A stretch of 64,000 nt of DNA from Clostridium mobile. Its GTDB lineage: Bacteria; Bacillota; Clostridia; Clostridiales; Clostridiaceae. Position 1 is the stretch's first letter, and every line of letters starts with the position of its first letter. The notes under the pieces were generated by a model. That model searched no databases and had not been told where the DNA came from. It saw only the letters and a list, made by a program, of their open reading frames with translations. A program made the position numbers and the translations under genes. Positions 17,256 through 26,335 of this stretch are shown here, piece by piece. The stretch spans positions 554,206 through 618,205 of the forward strand of contig NZ_JAHLQF010000004.1 of the NCBI RefSeq assembly GCF_018918285.1, given 5' to 3'.

Positions 17256-18550
17256 ACAGGAATTAGTATTGTTGAAGTTTTAAAATCATAGAACATTAAC
17301 CAATATCCTTCACATCTTCCTGAATTAGATGGTACCCATGTTACAAATCCAGTTTTACCAGCAAAAGGCTGATCTCTTTTTGATCTACTTCCTGGTATAG
17401 CATATACTAAACATTTCATTTTATCTTCTTTGTCACATTTATATCCAATCATATAATATTTATGTGGACTAATATAGTTATAATAATTAGCCATTGGATG
17501 GTATATAATGGAATGCCTATTCCAATTAACATGACAGCTCATATCACTTCTATTAGCTGCAGGTATTTTATACCATACGCATCTCTTTATGTCTTTAACT
17601 TCGTCTTCAAGCTTTTCAAAATCTCTAGCTAATTCTTTGAAGAATTTTCCTAACTTTCCTTTAGGCATCTTTTCATCATCCTCTTTATGACAATGATCAC
17701 GCCTTATCATGTCCTCTTCTTGTATATCTTCAGCAACTTTTTCTATAATTTCTTCTGAATCATTTTCAATATCATTTTCATTTTCTCTCGTTATGTTTTT
17801 GTCCTTTTCCTCTTTAATACATTCAACGTGTTCTTTTCTTTTCTCATCTTCTTCAATTTTATTTTCTTCTATGACAACATCATGTTTTTCTCTAGTATTC
17901 TCATAGTGGATTTCTTCTTTTTCATCTTCCTTTTTTTCTTTTATCTCATCTTCATAGCCTTCATTTTCTTCCCTAGTATTTTCATTCTTTATTTCCTGTT
18001 TGTCTTCCTTTTCCACTTTAACTTTCTCTTCAATAACTTCTTCGTATTTGTCAAAAATACTAACTGGAGCAGGTTCTGGCTCTGGCTTTACCCTCTCCTC
18101 TTCCGACACATCTCTTTTTTGGGGCTCAATTATTGTGTATTGTTTCCATGCCGGAATGTCCGAAGTTAAAAATCCGTTTAAAACCGGTCTTACATCATTT
18201 CCCTGTAATTTAACAATTGCAGCTCCTGAAACATTTTCAATATCCATTCCAGTATCCCCTATATTATCTGAAGGATATTCATAAGAAACATCTGCTCTTC
18301 CGTAATCGTCTATGTTCAATTCTCCAATTTTAATTAATTTATTAGTGTCTTTTTTGCCAAGTATTAATATCATGTAATAGGGGATAGATTCTTTCTTTAG
18401 ATTTTGCACATAATACGAAACTTTACACTTATTATTTTTTATCTCAAGTTTAACATAGCCAGTAGGTAGTTTATCAGAAGCTATGGCATATCCCTTTACC
18501 TCTTCATTTAATATAATAAAATATCTACTATAACTCTTTTTTTGTGCCAA
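17249..18550 (-). CDS. Clostridial protein with charged low-complexity middle
   Basis: 433 residues in three parts. An N-terminal beta-rich domain (about 1-135) begins SRYFIILNEEVKGYAIASDK. The middle (about 150-290) is low-complexity and Glu/Lys-rich, with imperfect repeats around ENTREE and ENTREK. The C-terminal domain (about 305-433) has WYKIPAANRSD, HPMANYYNYISPHKYYMIGY and a GYWLMFYDFKT end. No signal peptide or membrane helix. This layout is found in clostridial proteins of unknown role (DUF7922-type), and a spore-surface role is only a guess. The start is TTG with GGAGG nine bases upstream. Confidence 0.78.
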   Translation of the reverse strand: MAQKKSYSRYFIILNEEVKGYAIASDKLPTGYVKLEIKNNKCKVSYYVQNLKKESIPYYMILILGKKDTNKLIKIGELNIDDYGRADVSYEYPSDNIGDTGMDIENVSGAAIVKLQGNDVRPVLNGFLTSDIPAWKQYTIIEPQKRDVSEEERVKPEPEPAPVSIFDKYEEVIEEKVKVEKEDKQEIKNENTREENEGYEDEIKEKKEDEKEEIHYENTREKHDVVIEENKIEEDEKRKEHVECIKEEKDKNITRENENDIENDSEEIIEKVAEDIQEEDMIRRDHCHKEDDEKMPKGKLGKFFKELARDFEKLEDEVKDIKRCVWYKIPAANRSDMSCHVNWNRHSIIYHPMANYYNYISPHKYYMIGYKCDKEDKMKCLVYAIPGSRSKRDQPFAGKTGFVTWVPSNSGRCEGYWLMFYDFKTSTILIPVK

Positions 18551-18623
18551 ATCAATGTACCTCCATATATTTTATTCATTATAATATATGAGTCACATTT
18601 CAAAAAGTGAACAAATTTTTACA

Positions 18624-19457
18624 TTATAGTAATTCTTTTATATTATTAGATAGATTTGCGAATTCTTCTATGGATAAAGTTTCTCCTCTTCTTCTGCTAT
18701 CTATACTAACATTTTGTAATGCTTCCCCTAATAAATCTTTATTTATTCCTAGGCCCTTTAAAGCGTTCCAAAGAGTTTTTCTTCTCATATTAAAAGATGA
18801 TCTTATAATTTTAAAAAACAATTCCTCATCCTTTACATCTACTCTTGGCTTATTAAGCTTATCTAGCCTAATTACAATGGAATCTACTTTTGGTCTTGGT
18901 ATAAAAGAAGCTGGTGATACTCTTCTTATTACTTTTACGTCACAATAATATTGAACTAATAAAGAAAGAGAACCATATTCCTTAGTATTAGGTTCCGCAG
19001 CTATTCTATCTGCCACTTCTTTTTGTATCATTATAGTTAATGATTTAAACTTATGGTTTCCCTTAAGTAATGAAGATATAATAGGTGTTGTTACGTAATA
19101 TGGTAAATTAGCAACCAATTTTACTGAATCTTCTTCTTTAAGTAAATCGTTAAAGTCTACTTTCAATACATCTTTATTTATAATTTCAAAATTAGGAAAC
19201 TCTTTTAGCTCTTCTTTTAATATTGGGATCAGATCTGAATCTAGCTCTATGGCTAAAACCTTTTTAGCCTCTTTTAAAAGTTCCTTTGTTAAAGTACCTA
19301 CACCAGGCCCTATTTCTATTACAAAATCTTCTTTATCTACTTCAGCACCCTTTACTATATCTTTTAATACTCCATCATCTATTAAAAAATTTTGTCCTAA
19401 GCTTTTTGTGAACTTAAAATTATACTTACTTACTATATCTTTAGTATTATTTTGCAT
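18624..19457 (-). CDS. rsmA: 16S rRNA dimethyladenosine transferase
   Basis: KsgA/RsmA, which dimethylates two adenines of the 3'-terminal 16S helix. About 277 residues. The SAM-binding motif is [12 protein letters not shown] and the catalytic motif is NLPYYVTTP. The second of two close ATG codons (19457) fits AAGGGG spacing better than 19463. It overlaps the rnmV stop by 11 bases, so the pair is translationally coupled. The order yabE-rnmV-rsmA is conserved in Firmicutes. Confidence 0.97.
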   Translation of the reverse strand: MQNNTKDIVSKYNFKFTKSLGQNFLIDDGVLKDIVKGAEVDKEDFVIEIGPGVGTLTKELLKEAKKVLAIELDSDLIPILKEELKEFPNFEIINKDVLKVDFNDLLKEEDSVKLVANLPYYVTTPIISSLLKGNHKFKSLTIMIQKEVADRIAAEPNTKEYGSLSLLVQYYCDVKVIRRVSPASFIPRPKVDSIVIRLDKLNKPRVDVKDEELFFKIIRSSFNMRRKTLWNALKGLGINKDLLGEALQNVSIDSRRRGETLSIEEFANLSNNIKELL

Positions 19458-20001
19458 AATCATTCCCCTTACTGATTTTTTCTATAGCTTTTATGAACTC
19501 TTCCTTTGTTACACCATAATTATTTAGTCTAGTTAAAAATTGATTAGCATTTCCATATCCTATTCTGAGTATTTTACCTAACTGCTGTCTCTTTTCTTTA
19601 GAATCTTCTTTTCCACTGAGTCCAAAATAAATCATGTCCCCAATTGTGAAAGCTTCTCTCTTATCTTTGACTTCGCATTTTGCTTCTTTTAATGCGCTTA
19701 CTATGGCCTTTGGTGATGCATTTTCCACACCTATATCTCCATCCTTCAATCCTTCTACTTTAGATATATAGGCATGCTTTACATCTGGTATTCTTTTGGA
19801 TATTATCTTTCTTATCTTCTCTCCGGCAAAATCAGGATCAGTTAGTACTATTACTCCCTGCCTTTTATGTGCTTCTTTTATTCTCTCTATAGCTTTTGCA
19901 TTTATACCAAATCCACCTACTGCTATAACCTCTGCATCTACTGCTCTTTTAACTGCGGTAATATCATCTCTACCCTCTACTACAATTACTTCCTTAATCA
20001 T
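19447..20001 (-). CDS. rnmV: Ribonuclease M5
   Basis: About 184 residues, a Toprim-domain nuclease that matures 5S rRNA. The Toprim motifs are visible: [10 protein letters not shown] at the N-terminus and [11 protein letters not shown] for the acidic metal site. I use the start at 19999-20001 with AGGAGAGG upstream. The 5S rRNA at the end of the window is one presumed substrate. A terminator lies just before the gene, so its own promoter or read-through from the upstream gene must supply it. Confidence 0.96.
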   Translation of the reverse strand: MIKEVIVVEGRDDITAVKRAVDAEVIAVGGFGINAKAIERIKEAHKRQGVIVLTDPDFAGEKIRKIISKRIPDVKHAYISKVEGLKDGDIGVENASPKAIVSALKEAKCEVKDKREAFTIGDMIYFGLSGKEDSKEKRQQLGKILRIGYGNANQFLTRLNNYGVTKEEFIKAIEKISKGNDYAK

Positions 20002-20022
20002 TTTATCCTCTCCTAATACCAA

Positions 20023-20052
20023 AAAAACAGGAGCCTATGGCTCCCTTTTTTA
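20023..20052 (-). terminator. Terminator between the 3D protein gene and rnmV
   Basis: GGGAGCC/GGCTCC stem with a 3-base loop and long A and T runs on its flanks. It lies at the stop of the 3D-domain gene and about 20 bases before the rnmV start. Confidence 0.85.
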
Positions 20053-21090
20053 TTTAAGTATATAAACATTTACTGATTTTACTCCCCAATTATTAGCTTG
20101 GTTATTGCTATCAAAATAAACATCTATTATATTTCCTTTAATAGCTCCACCAGTATCCTCCGCTATGGCATATCCATATCCTTCTACATATACTTTAGTT
20201 CCTAGAGGAATAACTCTTGGGTCAACTGCTATAGTACTGTAACCATTAGTATTTCTTCTCGCTGTAGTTCCTGTAGCCGTTATTCCAAAATATGGATCAC
20301 CAGGATTCTTTCCTGTAGACGCGTAATCAGACGTATAGGCAGTTGCCTTCATTCTCATTACATTTGAATAACGCATATTAGAACCACGAGATGGAGTATA
20401 ACTTCCTGTTGTTCCCATAGCAATTACTTTTTCAACTGGCTTCTTAGTAACCACTTCACTTATTACTTTTTTGGAAACTTCTTTTCCATTTTCATAAACT
20501 ACCCTTGTAGTAACAGTCTTTTCTCCAGGTTTTCCTTGTTGAATAACCTTATTGTTTCCCTGTTGTAAACTAGTATCGCTTTTAGTAACAGTTGCAAAGT
20601 CTATAGGTTTTACTTCTTTTACTTCTTTGCTTTCAACTCTGGTTATCTCAACTTGTAACCCTTCTCCAAGTGGCTCCTCTTTAGATGGACTTACTCTGTC
20701 AAGCGCATTTAACTGTATTCCTTCTGCTGTTAACATAGTTTCTACATCATTTTCCGCAGATTGGATAGTTAAAGTTTTTCCATCTAACTTCAGTTCAACA
20801 TTTACAGCTTTTTTAACATATATTTTATCCTTATCTTTTATATTACTGTCTAACCCTGGTGTTACTTTATCCTTTGATCCTATTTCTATATCATTCGCAG
20901 TTAAAGCTTCTTTTACGTTAGATCTAAATGTCGTTATTTTATTTTCTTTACCATCAATATAAACATATAAAGTTTTTCTAGTACCAGTTATTATAACAGT
21001 ACTAATCATAATTAATAATACAGTAACAAAAACTGCCTTAGGACCATTGGAAAAATAATTTCTAATAGAATTTTTAAATTTTTCCACCAC
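20050..21090 (-). CDS. YabE-like wall protein (DUF348, G5, 3D domains)
   Basis: 346 residues, exported: one N-terminal membrane segment (AVFVTVLLIMISTVIITG), two ubiquitin-like DUF348 domains (about 40-145), a G5 domain (about 150-225) and a C-terminal 3D domain (about 240-346). The 3D domain has the three catalytic-type aspartates in VDPRVIPLG, AEDTGGAIKG and IDVYF. This is the RpfB/YabE/Sps class of peptidoglycan-cleaving or spore-germination factors. The start is GTG with GGGAGG upstream. Transcription starts from a near-consensus promoter 54 bp away. Confidence 0.93.
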   Translation of the reverse strand: MVEKFKNSIRNYFSNGPKAVFVTVLLIMISTVIITGTRKTLYVYIDGKENKITTFRSNVKEALTANDIEIGSKDKVTPGLDSNIKDKDKIYVKKAVNVELKLDGKTLTIQSAENDVETMLTAEGIQLNALDRVSPSKEEPLGEGLQVEITRVESKEVKEVKPIDFATVTKSDTSLQQGNNKVIQQGKPGEKTVTTRVVYENGKEVSKKVISEVVTKKPVEKVIAMGTTGSYTPSRGSNMRYSNVMRMKATAYTSDYASTGKNPGDPYFGITATGTTARRNTNGYSTIAVDPRVIPLGTKVYVEGYGYAIAEDTGGAIKGNIIDVYFDSNNQANNWGVKSVNVYILK

Positions 21091-21143
21091 AAATACCTCC
21101 CTTTGGCAAAACGTAGGATTTCTATTATTTTGGACATTTGAAG

Positions 21144-21172
21144 ATTATATCCTTAAAATTTCGTTTTGTCAA
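21144..21172 (-). promoter_or_regulatory. Consensus sigma-A promoter of the YabE-like gene
   Basis: Minus strand: -35 TTGACA (21167-21172), 17-bp spacer, -10 TATAAT (21144-21149). Both hexamers match consensus. The rest of the 298-bp gap up to tatD shows no gene that I can support. Confidence 0.85.
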
Positions 21173-21388
21173 ATTTCCTTATATTTTGACTGTCTAAATG
21201 CAACACTGTGCATAAATTTATAATAAATATATTATTGCGGTTTTTTTATGGCGACAGTTCTTAAAGGTGGAATTTGGGATTTATTACAATTTAAGTTATT
21301 ATATTATATGCCAAATATTTAATTTTTAATCACTTGTAACAAAATAATTACCCTTTTTTTGAAAAAGATATAGAATCATTTTACACTA

Positions 21389-22156
21389 TTATTTTATTTT
21401 TATCAACTCTTTCACATTTGAAATAGTTTGATTACTAAGTGTATCTATGGATATTTCTTTTATATTTGCAATTTCTTCCAATATATAACTTATATACTCA
21501 GATCTATTTCTCTTGCCTCTAAATGGTGTGGGAGCCATGTATGGACAATCAGTTTCTACTAGAATTCTATCTAAAGGAACTTCCTTAGCTACTTCTACTA
21601 TTTTTTTAGCATTTTTAAAAGTAACTACTCCCGTAAAACCTATATAATAACCTAATTTTATACATTCTCTTGCAAATTCAACGCTCCCTGAAAAACAATG
21701 TATAACTCCCTTTACCTCTGGAAACATTTTTAGTATCTCCAATGTATCGGCATGAGCATCTCTATTATGTATTACAACTGGCAAATTCAGCTTCTTAGCT
21801 AATTCCATTTGTTTTATGAAAGCATATTTTTGAATCTCCCTAGGAGGGTTTTCATCATAGTAATAATCTAATCCTATTTCTCCTATAGCTCTAACCTTTT
21901 CATATTCTGTCATTTTTCTTATTTCTTCTATTAATTCATCATTAACTTTATCTGCATACTCTGGATGTATTCCTACTGCTGCATAGAATATAGAATTTTC
22001 TCTTGCCAGCTTTACTGAGTCTCTAGCACCTTGAAGAGACGATCCACAGTTTAATATTCCTACAACATTGCTCTGTTTTAATTCTTCTAGTACTTTCTCT
22101 CTATCTTCATCAAAACTCTCATCATCATAATGTGCATGTGAATCAAATATAAGCAT
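21389..22156 (-). CDS. tatD: TatD-family metal-dependent DNase
   Basis: 255 residues, TIM-barrel amidohydrolase fold. Metal ligands are readable: DSHAHYD at the start, a glutamate in IGEIGLDYYYD, VIHNRDAH, GVIHCFSG and the VETDCPYMAP motif. Proposed roles are 3'-5' exonuclease activity and DNA repair. AGGAGG is upstream of the ATG. In Firmicutes it commonly follows metG, as here, with a DUF362 gene inserted between. Confidence 0.96.
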   Translation of the reverse strand: MLIFDSHAHYDDESFDEDREKVLEELKQSNVVGILNCGSSLQGARDSVKLARENSIFYAAVGIHPEYADKVNDELIEEIRKMTEYEKVRAIGEIGLDYYYDENPPREIQKYAFIKQMELAKKLNLPVVIHNRDAHADTLEILKMFPEVKGVIHCFSGSVEFARECIKLGYYIGFTGVVTFKNAKKIVEVAKEVPLDRILVETDCPYMAPTPFRGKRNRSEYISYILEEIANIKEISIDTLSNQTISNVKELIKIK

Positions 22157-22215
22157 TAATATTCCTCCTAAGTTTATATCATTAGTTTTATATTATTATT
22201 TTTATATTATTAGTT

Positions 22216-23328
22216 CTATATTATAATAAGCTCGTAATCTTCACTACCAATTCCCAACTTTACTCCATGTTCTAGTCCTGCTTTCCAATTGGTATTACTA
22301 TGAATATATGTAAACTTATCATGTCCTTGATGATAACATTTATCTTCTAATATTGTATTTTTCATCATAGGTGCTTTATTTACTAAATCTGCACAAGCCA
22401 TATCAAGTGCAATTGGATCGAAGGATGCTGCTATACCTATGTCTGGAACTATAGGTGCATCGTTGCTATCCCAACAATCACAATTTGGTGACACATTCAT
22501 AATAAAACTTATATGGAAATGAGGTTTGCCTTTTATAACTGCATATGTATACTCGGCAATTTTTTCATTTGCAATATCTGCTGATTCATTCCAAATAACT
22601 TGAGCAGAGTTAAACTGGCATACTGCTACACACTGTCCACAGCCTATGCATTTTGCATAATTTATTTCTGCCTTTTTATCATCATCATAAGATATAGCAT
22701 CCTGTGAACAGTTCCTTATACAAAAGCCACAGCTTACACAATTCTTCTTAACTATTTTGGGTTGAGATGCTGAGTGCATTTCTAATTTTCCTCCTCTAGA
22801 ACCTGAACCCATTCCTAAATTCTTGATTGCACCTCCAAAACCAGTCATATCATGCCCCTTAAAGTGATTCATAGAAATAACAATATCTGCATCTGCGATA
22901 GCAGTTCCAATTTTTGCAGTTTTGCAATGTATTCCATTTTCTATTTCTATTTCACTATAATCTGTTCCTTTGAGACCATCCGCAATTAAAATTTGACATC
23001 CTAAAGTTAAAGGATTAAATCCATTTTCCATTGCAGCTTCTAAATGATCTAATGCATTGTCTCTTCTTCCTTTATAAAGAGTATTAGCATCTGTTAAAAA
23101 TGGCTTACCTCCTAATTCCTTAATTATATCTACTAATCTTCTAGCATAATTAGGCCTAATGTAAGCTAAATTACCTGGCTCTCCAAAGTGAATTTTAATG
23201 GCTGTAAACTTATTCTCAAAATCTATATTTTCAATTCCAGCTTTTTTTACTAACCTCTCTAGTTTGTCAAGCAAATTAAGTCCAGGTCTTGTTCTCAAAT
23301 CTGTAAAATATACCTTTGAATTTCCCAT
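22216..23328 (-). CDS. DUF362 protein with 2[4Fe-4S] ferredoxin domain
   Basis: 370 residues. An N-terminal DUF362 domain (IKIHFGEPGNLAYIRP, SMNHFKGHDMTGFGGAIKN) surrounds two [4Fe-4S] binding motifs near residues 195-240: CVSCGFCIRNC and CIGCGQCVAVC. DUF362 proteins are thought to be iron-sulfur redox proteins; the reaction is unknown. I use the ATG at 23328, seven bases after GAGGTGA. It has its own promoter (TTGATA, 17 bp, TAAAAT at 23358-23386), so it is a separate unit from metG. Confidence 0.9.
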   Translation of the reverse strand: MGNSKVYFTDLRTRPGLNLLDKLERLVKKAGIENIDFENKFTAIKIHFGEPGNLAYIRPNYARRLVDIIKELGGKPFLTDANTLYKGRRDNALDHLEAAMENGFNPLTLGCQILIADGLKGTDYSEIEIENGIHCKTAKIGTAIADADIVISMNHFKGHDMTGFGGAIKNLGMGSGSRGGKLEMHSASQPKIVKKNCVSCGFCIRNCSQDAISYDDDKKAEINYAKCIGCGQCVAVCQFNSAQVIWNESADIANEKIAEYTYAVIKGKPHFHISFIMNVSPNCDCWDSNDAPIVPDIGIAASFDPIALDMACADLVNKAPMMKNTILEDKCYHQGHDKFTYIHSNTNWKAGLEHGVKLGIGSEDYELIII

Positions 23329-23357
23329 ATAAATCACCTCTCTTTATTTTTATGAAT

Positions 23358-23386
23358 ATTTTATCATATAGAAGACTACATATCAA
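23358..23386 (-). promoter_or_regulatory. Promoter of the DUF362 gene
   Basis: Minus strand: -35 TTGATA (23381-23386), 17-bp spacer, -10 TAAAAT (23358-23363), giving a leader of about 25 nt. Confidence 0.7.
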
Positions 23387-23502
23387 AAACCAAAAGTTAT
23401 ATATTGTAATATACATGATATTAAAATTACCCTAAATTTATAACAATATTTCATAGAATCAATAAAAAAGTATTTTATTAAAATGTTTAATTTAATAAAT
23501 AG

Positions 23503-23565
23503 AGAGCTCAGCACACAGTGAAGCCCCTCCGAAAAAAGTCGCTTTTTCACTACATACTTAGCTCT
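23503..23565. ncRNA. Structured hairpin element, copy B
   Basis: An 18-nt arm (23503-23520), a 27-nt loop (23521-23547) and an 18-nt arm (23548-23565). The stem has 17 pairs counting G-U in the minus-strand RNA. Within the loop, AAAAAG/CTTTTT forms a second hairpin stacked on one side, leaving a C-rich bulge (GCCCCTCC on plus). It is followed by a T-rich stretch on the plus strand. Sizes equal those of copy A. Strand and function are unknown; it might be a terminator, a small RNA or a dispersed repeat. Confidence 0.5.
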
Positions 23566-23657
23566 TTTATAGTTTACAAATGAATTTTCAAAATTATATC
23601 ATGCCAAATTATTTCCATATTTATAAGTTTCTCAAAATAATTTGATATCTAAAAATG

Positions 23658-23720
23658 GGAACTAAGTACATAATGACGTCACTTCACAAAAGGCGTTCCT
23701 TCCATTATATACTTAGTTCC
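23658..23720. ncRNA. Structured hairpin element, copy A
   Basis: Arms GGAACTAAGTACATAATG (23658-23675) and CATTATATACTTAGTTCC (23703-23720) pair over all 18 positions in the minus-strand RNA (one U-G), around a 27-nt loop containing AAGG/CCTT. Compared with copy B, several stem positions differ in a pair-preserving way (A-U to G-C, A-U to G-U). It lies about 75 bases past the metG stop and might end metG transcription. Confidence 0.5.
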
Positions 23721-23796
23721 TTTATGTCTTACGATTATATAATTCTAAAAATTTAAAAGACTAAATATTTAAATAAAGTTTCTTGCAATTTCTATT

Positions 23797-25731
23797 TTAT
23801 CTAACAATGCTTCCTGTTGGTAACTCTTCTGGAACACTTACTGTAAATAACTTGCTGTCATCATCAGTAGCTGCAGCTAATATCATGCCTTGAGAAATTT
23901 CTCCTCTTAATTTTGCAGGTTTTAAGTTAGCAACTAGTACTACATACTTTCCTACAAGGTCCTCAGGTTTATAATACTGGGCTATACCTGATATTACCTG
24001 TCTTTCTTCTCCAGCTAAGTCTACCTTAAGCTTTAATAATTTTTTAGCTCCTTTAACTGGTTCACAAGATAAAACCTTAACTACTCTTAGATCTACTTTT
24101 TCGAAGTCTTCTATAGTTATCTCTTCCTTTAATGGTTGCATTTTAGGAGCATTTTCTTTCATTTGTTCTTCTCTTAATTTATTTAATTCTTCAATTTTAG
24201 CTTCAATATCTATTCTTGGGAATATTGCATCTCCTTTTGCTACTTTAGTTCCTGCACTTGTTCCATCAAAGGAGGCTATACTTTCCCAAGTAGTAGCTTC
24301 TACATTTAATTGTTCATTAATCTTACCACTTGTTTCTGGTAAGAATGCTGAAAGTAATACAGATACTATTCTTAAACTTTCCGCCAAATTGTAAAGTACT
24401 GTTCCTAATCTTTCCTTTTTATCTTCATCTTTAGCTAATATCCAAGGAGTAGTTTCATCTATATATTTGTTAGCTCTTCCAATTAAAGTCCATATTTCGT
24501 CTAGAGCTTCAGGAATTCTTAACTTATCAATATGTTCCTCTATTTTTTGTGAAGTGCTAATTGCTAAGTTAATTAAACTGTCATCAATGTCTTCTTTACA
24601 TGTTGGAGCTGGAATTATTCCATCAAAGTATTTTTGTATCATAGCTGTAGTTCTTGATAGAAGATTTCCTAAATCATTAGCTAAATCTGAATTAATCTTC
24701 TGTATGAATAATTCATTATTAAATATTCCATCAGATCCAAAAGGTATCTCTCTTAATAGATAGTATCTCACTGCATCTGCTCCAAAATGGTCAACAAGTA
24801 CTACTGGGTCTACTACATTACCTTTAGATTTTGACATCTTTCCTCCATCTACTAGTAACCAGCCATGACCAAATACCTGCTTAGGTAGTGGAACTCCTAA
24901 AGCCATTAACATAATTGGCCAATAAATAGTGTGGAATCTTAAAATATCTTTTCCAACAAGATGTACATCTGCTGGCCAATATTTCTTTAATAATTCTTCA
25001 TTCCCACTATTATATCCTAATGCAGTTATATAGTTTGCTAAGGCATCTATCCAAACATATATAACATGCTTTTCATCGAAACTTACAGGTATGCCCCAGT
25101 TGAATGAAGTTCTTGATATACATAAATCTTGTAATCCCGGTTTTAAAAAGTTATTGATCATTTCATTTTTTCTTGATTCTGGTTGTATGAAGTGAGGATG
25201 TGCTTCTATATGTTCTAAAAGTCTATCTGCATATTTTGACATTTTAAAGAAATATGCTTCTTCCTTTGCTTTTTCTATAGCTCTACCACAATCAGGGCAT
25301 TTTCCATCTGTTAACTGAGTTTCTGTCCAGAATGATTCACAAGGTGTACAATACCATCCTTCATACTCGCTTTTATATATATCACCTTGATCATAAAGTT
25401 GCTTAAATATCTTTTGAACAGCACTTATATGATAGTCATCTGTAGTTCTTATAAATCTATCGTAACTTACATTCATTAACTTCCATAAATCCTTAATACT
25501 TGCTACAATTTCATCTACATATACCTTTGGTGTAACTCCTTTAGCTTCAGCTAATCTTTGAATCTTTTGTCCGTGTTCATCTGTTCCTGTTAAGAACATT
25601 ACATCATAACCTGTAAGTCTCTTAAATCTTGCTAATGCATCTGCTGCTATTGTAGTATACGTATTTCCTATATGCAATTTAGCTGATGGATAGTATATTG
25701 GGGTAGTAATATAATAAGTTTTCTTTTCCAT
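23797..25731 (-). CDS. metG: Methionyl-tRNA synthetase
   Basis: 644 residues, class I synthetase charging tRNA-Met. HIGH-type motif as HIGNTYTT near 21, KMSKSKGN near 297, the knuckle CTPCE/CPDCG, an anticodon-binding helical domain, and a C-terminal EMAP/OB tRNA-binding domain (about 540-644) for dimerisation. AAAGGAGG precedes the ATG. It is controlled by the T-box leader directly upstream. It is followed by the paired hairpins rather than an ordinary terminator. Confidence 0.98.
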   Translation of the reverse strand: MEKKTYYITTPIYYPSAKLHIGNTYTTIAADALARFKRLTGYDVMFLTGTDEHGQKIQRLAEAKGVTPKVYVDEIVASIKDLWKLMNVSYDRFIRTTDDYHISAVQKIFKQLYDQGDIYKSEYEGWYCTPCESFWTETQLTDGKCPDCGRAIEKAKEEAYFFKMSKYADRLLEHIEAHPHFIQPESRKNEMINNFLKPGLQDLCISRTSFNWGIPVSFDEKHVIYVWIDALANYITALGYNSGNEELLKKYWPADVHLVGKDILRFHTIYWPIMLMALGVPLPKQVFGHGWLLVDGGKMSKSKGNVVDPVVLVDHFGADAVRYYLLREIPFGSDGIFNNELFIQKINSDLANDLGNLLSRTTAMIQKYFDGIIPAPTCKEDIDDSLINLAISTSQKIEEHIDKLRIPEALDEIWTLIGRANKYIDETTPWILAKDEDKKERLGTVLYNLAESLRIVSVLLSAFLPETSGKINEQLNVEATTWESIASFDGTSAGTKVAKGDAIFPRIDIEAKIEELNKLREEQMKENAPKMQPLKEEITIEDFEKVDLRVVKVLSCEPVKGAKKLLKLKVDLAGEERQVISGIAQYYKPEDLVGKYVVLVANLKPAKLRGEISQGMILAAATDDDSKLFTVSVPEELPTGSIVR

Positions 25732-25782
25732 TTTAAATCCTCCTTTTAAGTTGATTTGTGATTTAAACTTTTAATTTATTAA

Positions 25783-26047
25783 ATAAAAAAACCTCTATAC
25801 AGTTTTTTCTGTATAGAGGCGCAATTTTACGCGTTACCACTCTAATTTATTCTATCTTCACAGATAGAATCTTCATAAGTGACTAAATAATCACCTTGCA
25901 ATATAACGGTTGCTACCGTATCACCCTACTATAATCTTCAGATAACATGCTCTAGGACCATGTTCATAAACTTCCATACTGCCAGCTTTCACCTTACCCA
26001 GCTCTCTTTAAGCATTTTCATTTACTACTCTTCCTATCATTGCATTT
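25783..26047 (-). promoter_or_regulatory. T-box riboswitch of metG
   Basis: A minus-strand leader of about 265 nt. It carries AGAGAGCTGGG in stem I, Met codons suitable as specifier (GAACATGG or GTATGG), the T-box sequence AGAGTGGTAACGCG (complement of about 25826-25839), and a terminator with stem CCTCTATACAG and a T7 tail (25783-25819). Uncharged tRNA-Met should favour the antiterminator and raise MetG synthesis. Mechanism is known for the class; which ATG is the specifier is not settled here. Confidence 0.93.
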
Positions 26048-26053
26048 AGTATA

Positions 26054-26081
26054 ATTATAATATATAAACAATTGTTGTCAA
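26054..26081 (-). promoter_or_regulatory. metG T-box promoter
   Basis: Minus strand: -35 TTGACA (26076-26081), 16-bp spacer, -10 TATAAT (26054-26059), both matching consensus. The stretch from here to about 26260 shows no gene on either strand. Confidence 0.85.
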
Positions 26082-26264
26082 CTATTTTATTTATTATTTC
26101 ACTAATTCCATTTATATATTCAACAAGCTTTTCTCTATTATCTTCTATTTACATTAAATCTACATATGCTACACTCATCACATAATTCTTTCTATTTCAA
26201 CAGCCTTGTCACTTCACGCAAGAATAATGTATTATTATATTTGTACTTAATTATTTATTTTATC

Positions 26265-26300
26265 ATTAATATAATTAATATAACTAATATAATTAATATA
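26265..26300 (+). repeat. 9-bp tandem repeat upstream of a MATE gene
   Basis: Four head-to-tail copies of ATTAATATA (the third is ACTAATATA), 33 bases before the apparent start of the exporter. It lies where a -10/-35 region would be, so copy number could change promoter strength. Confidence 0.75.
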
Positions 26301-26335
26301 ATAGACAACTTCATGTTTAAGGGGGGATATTTATA

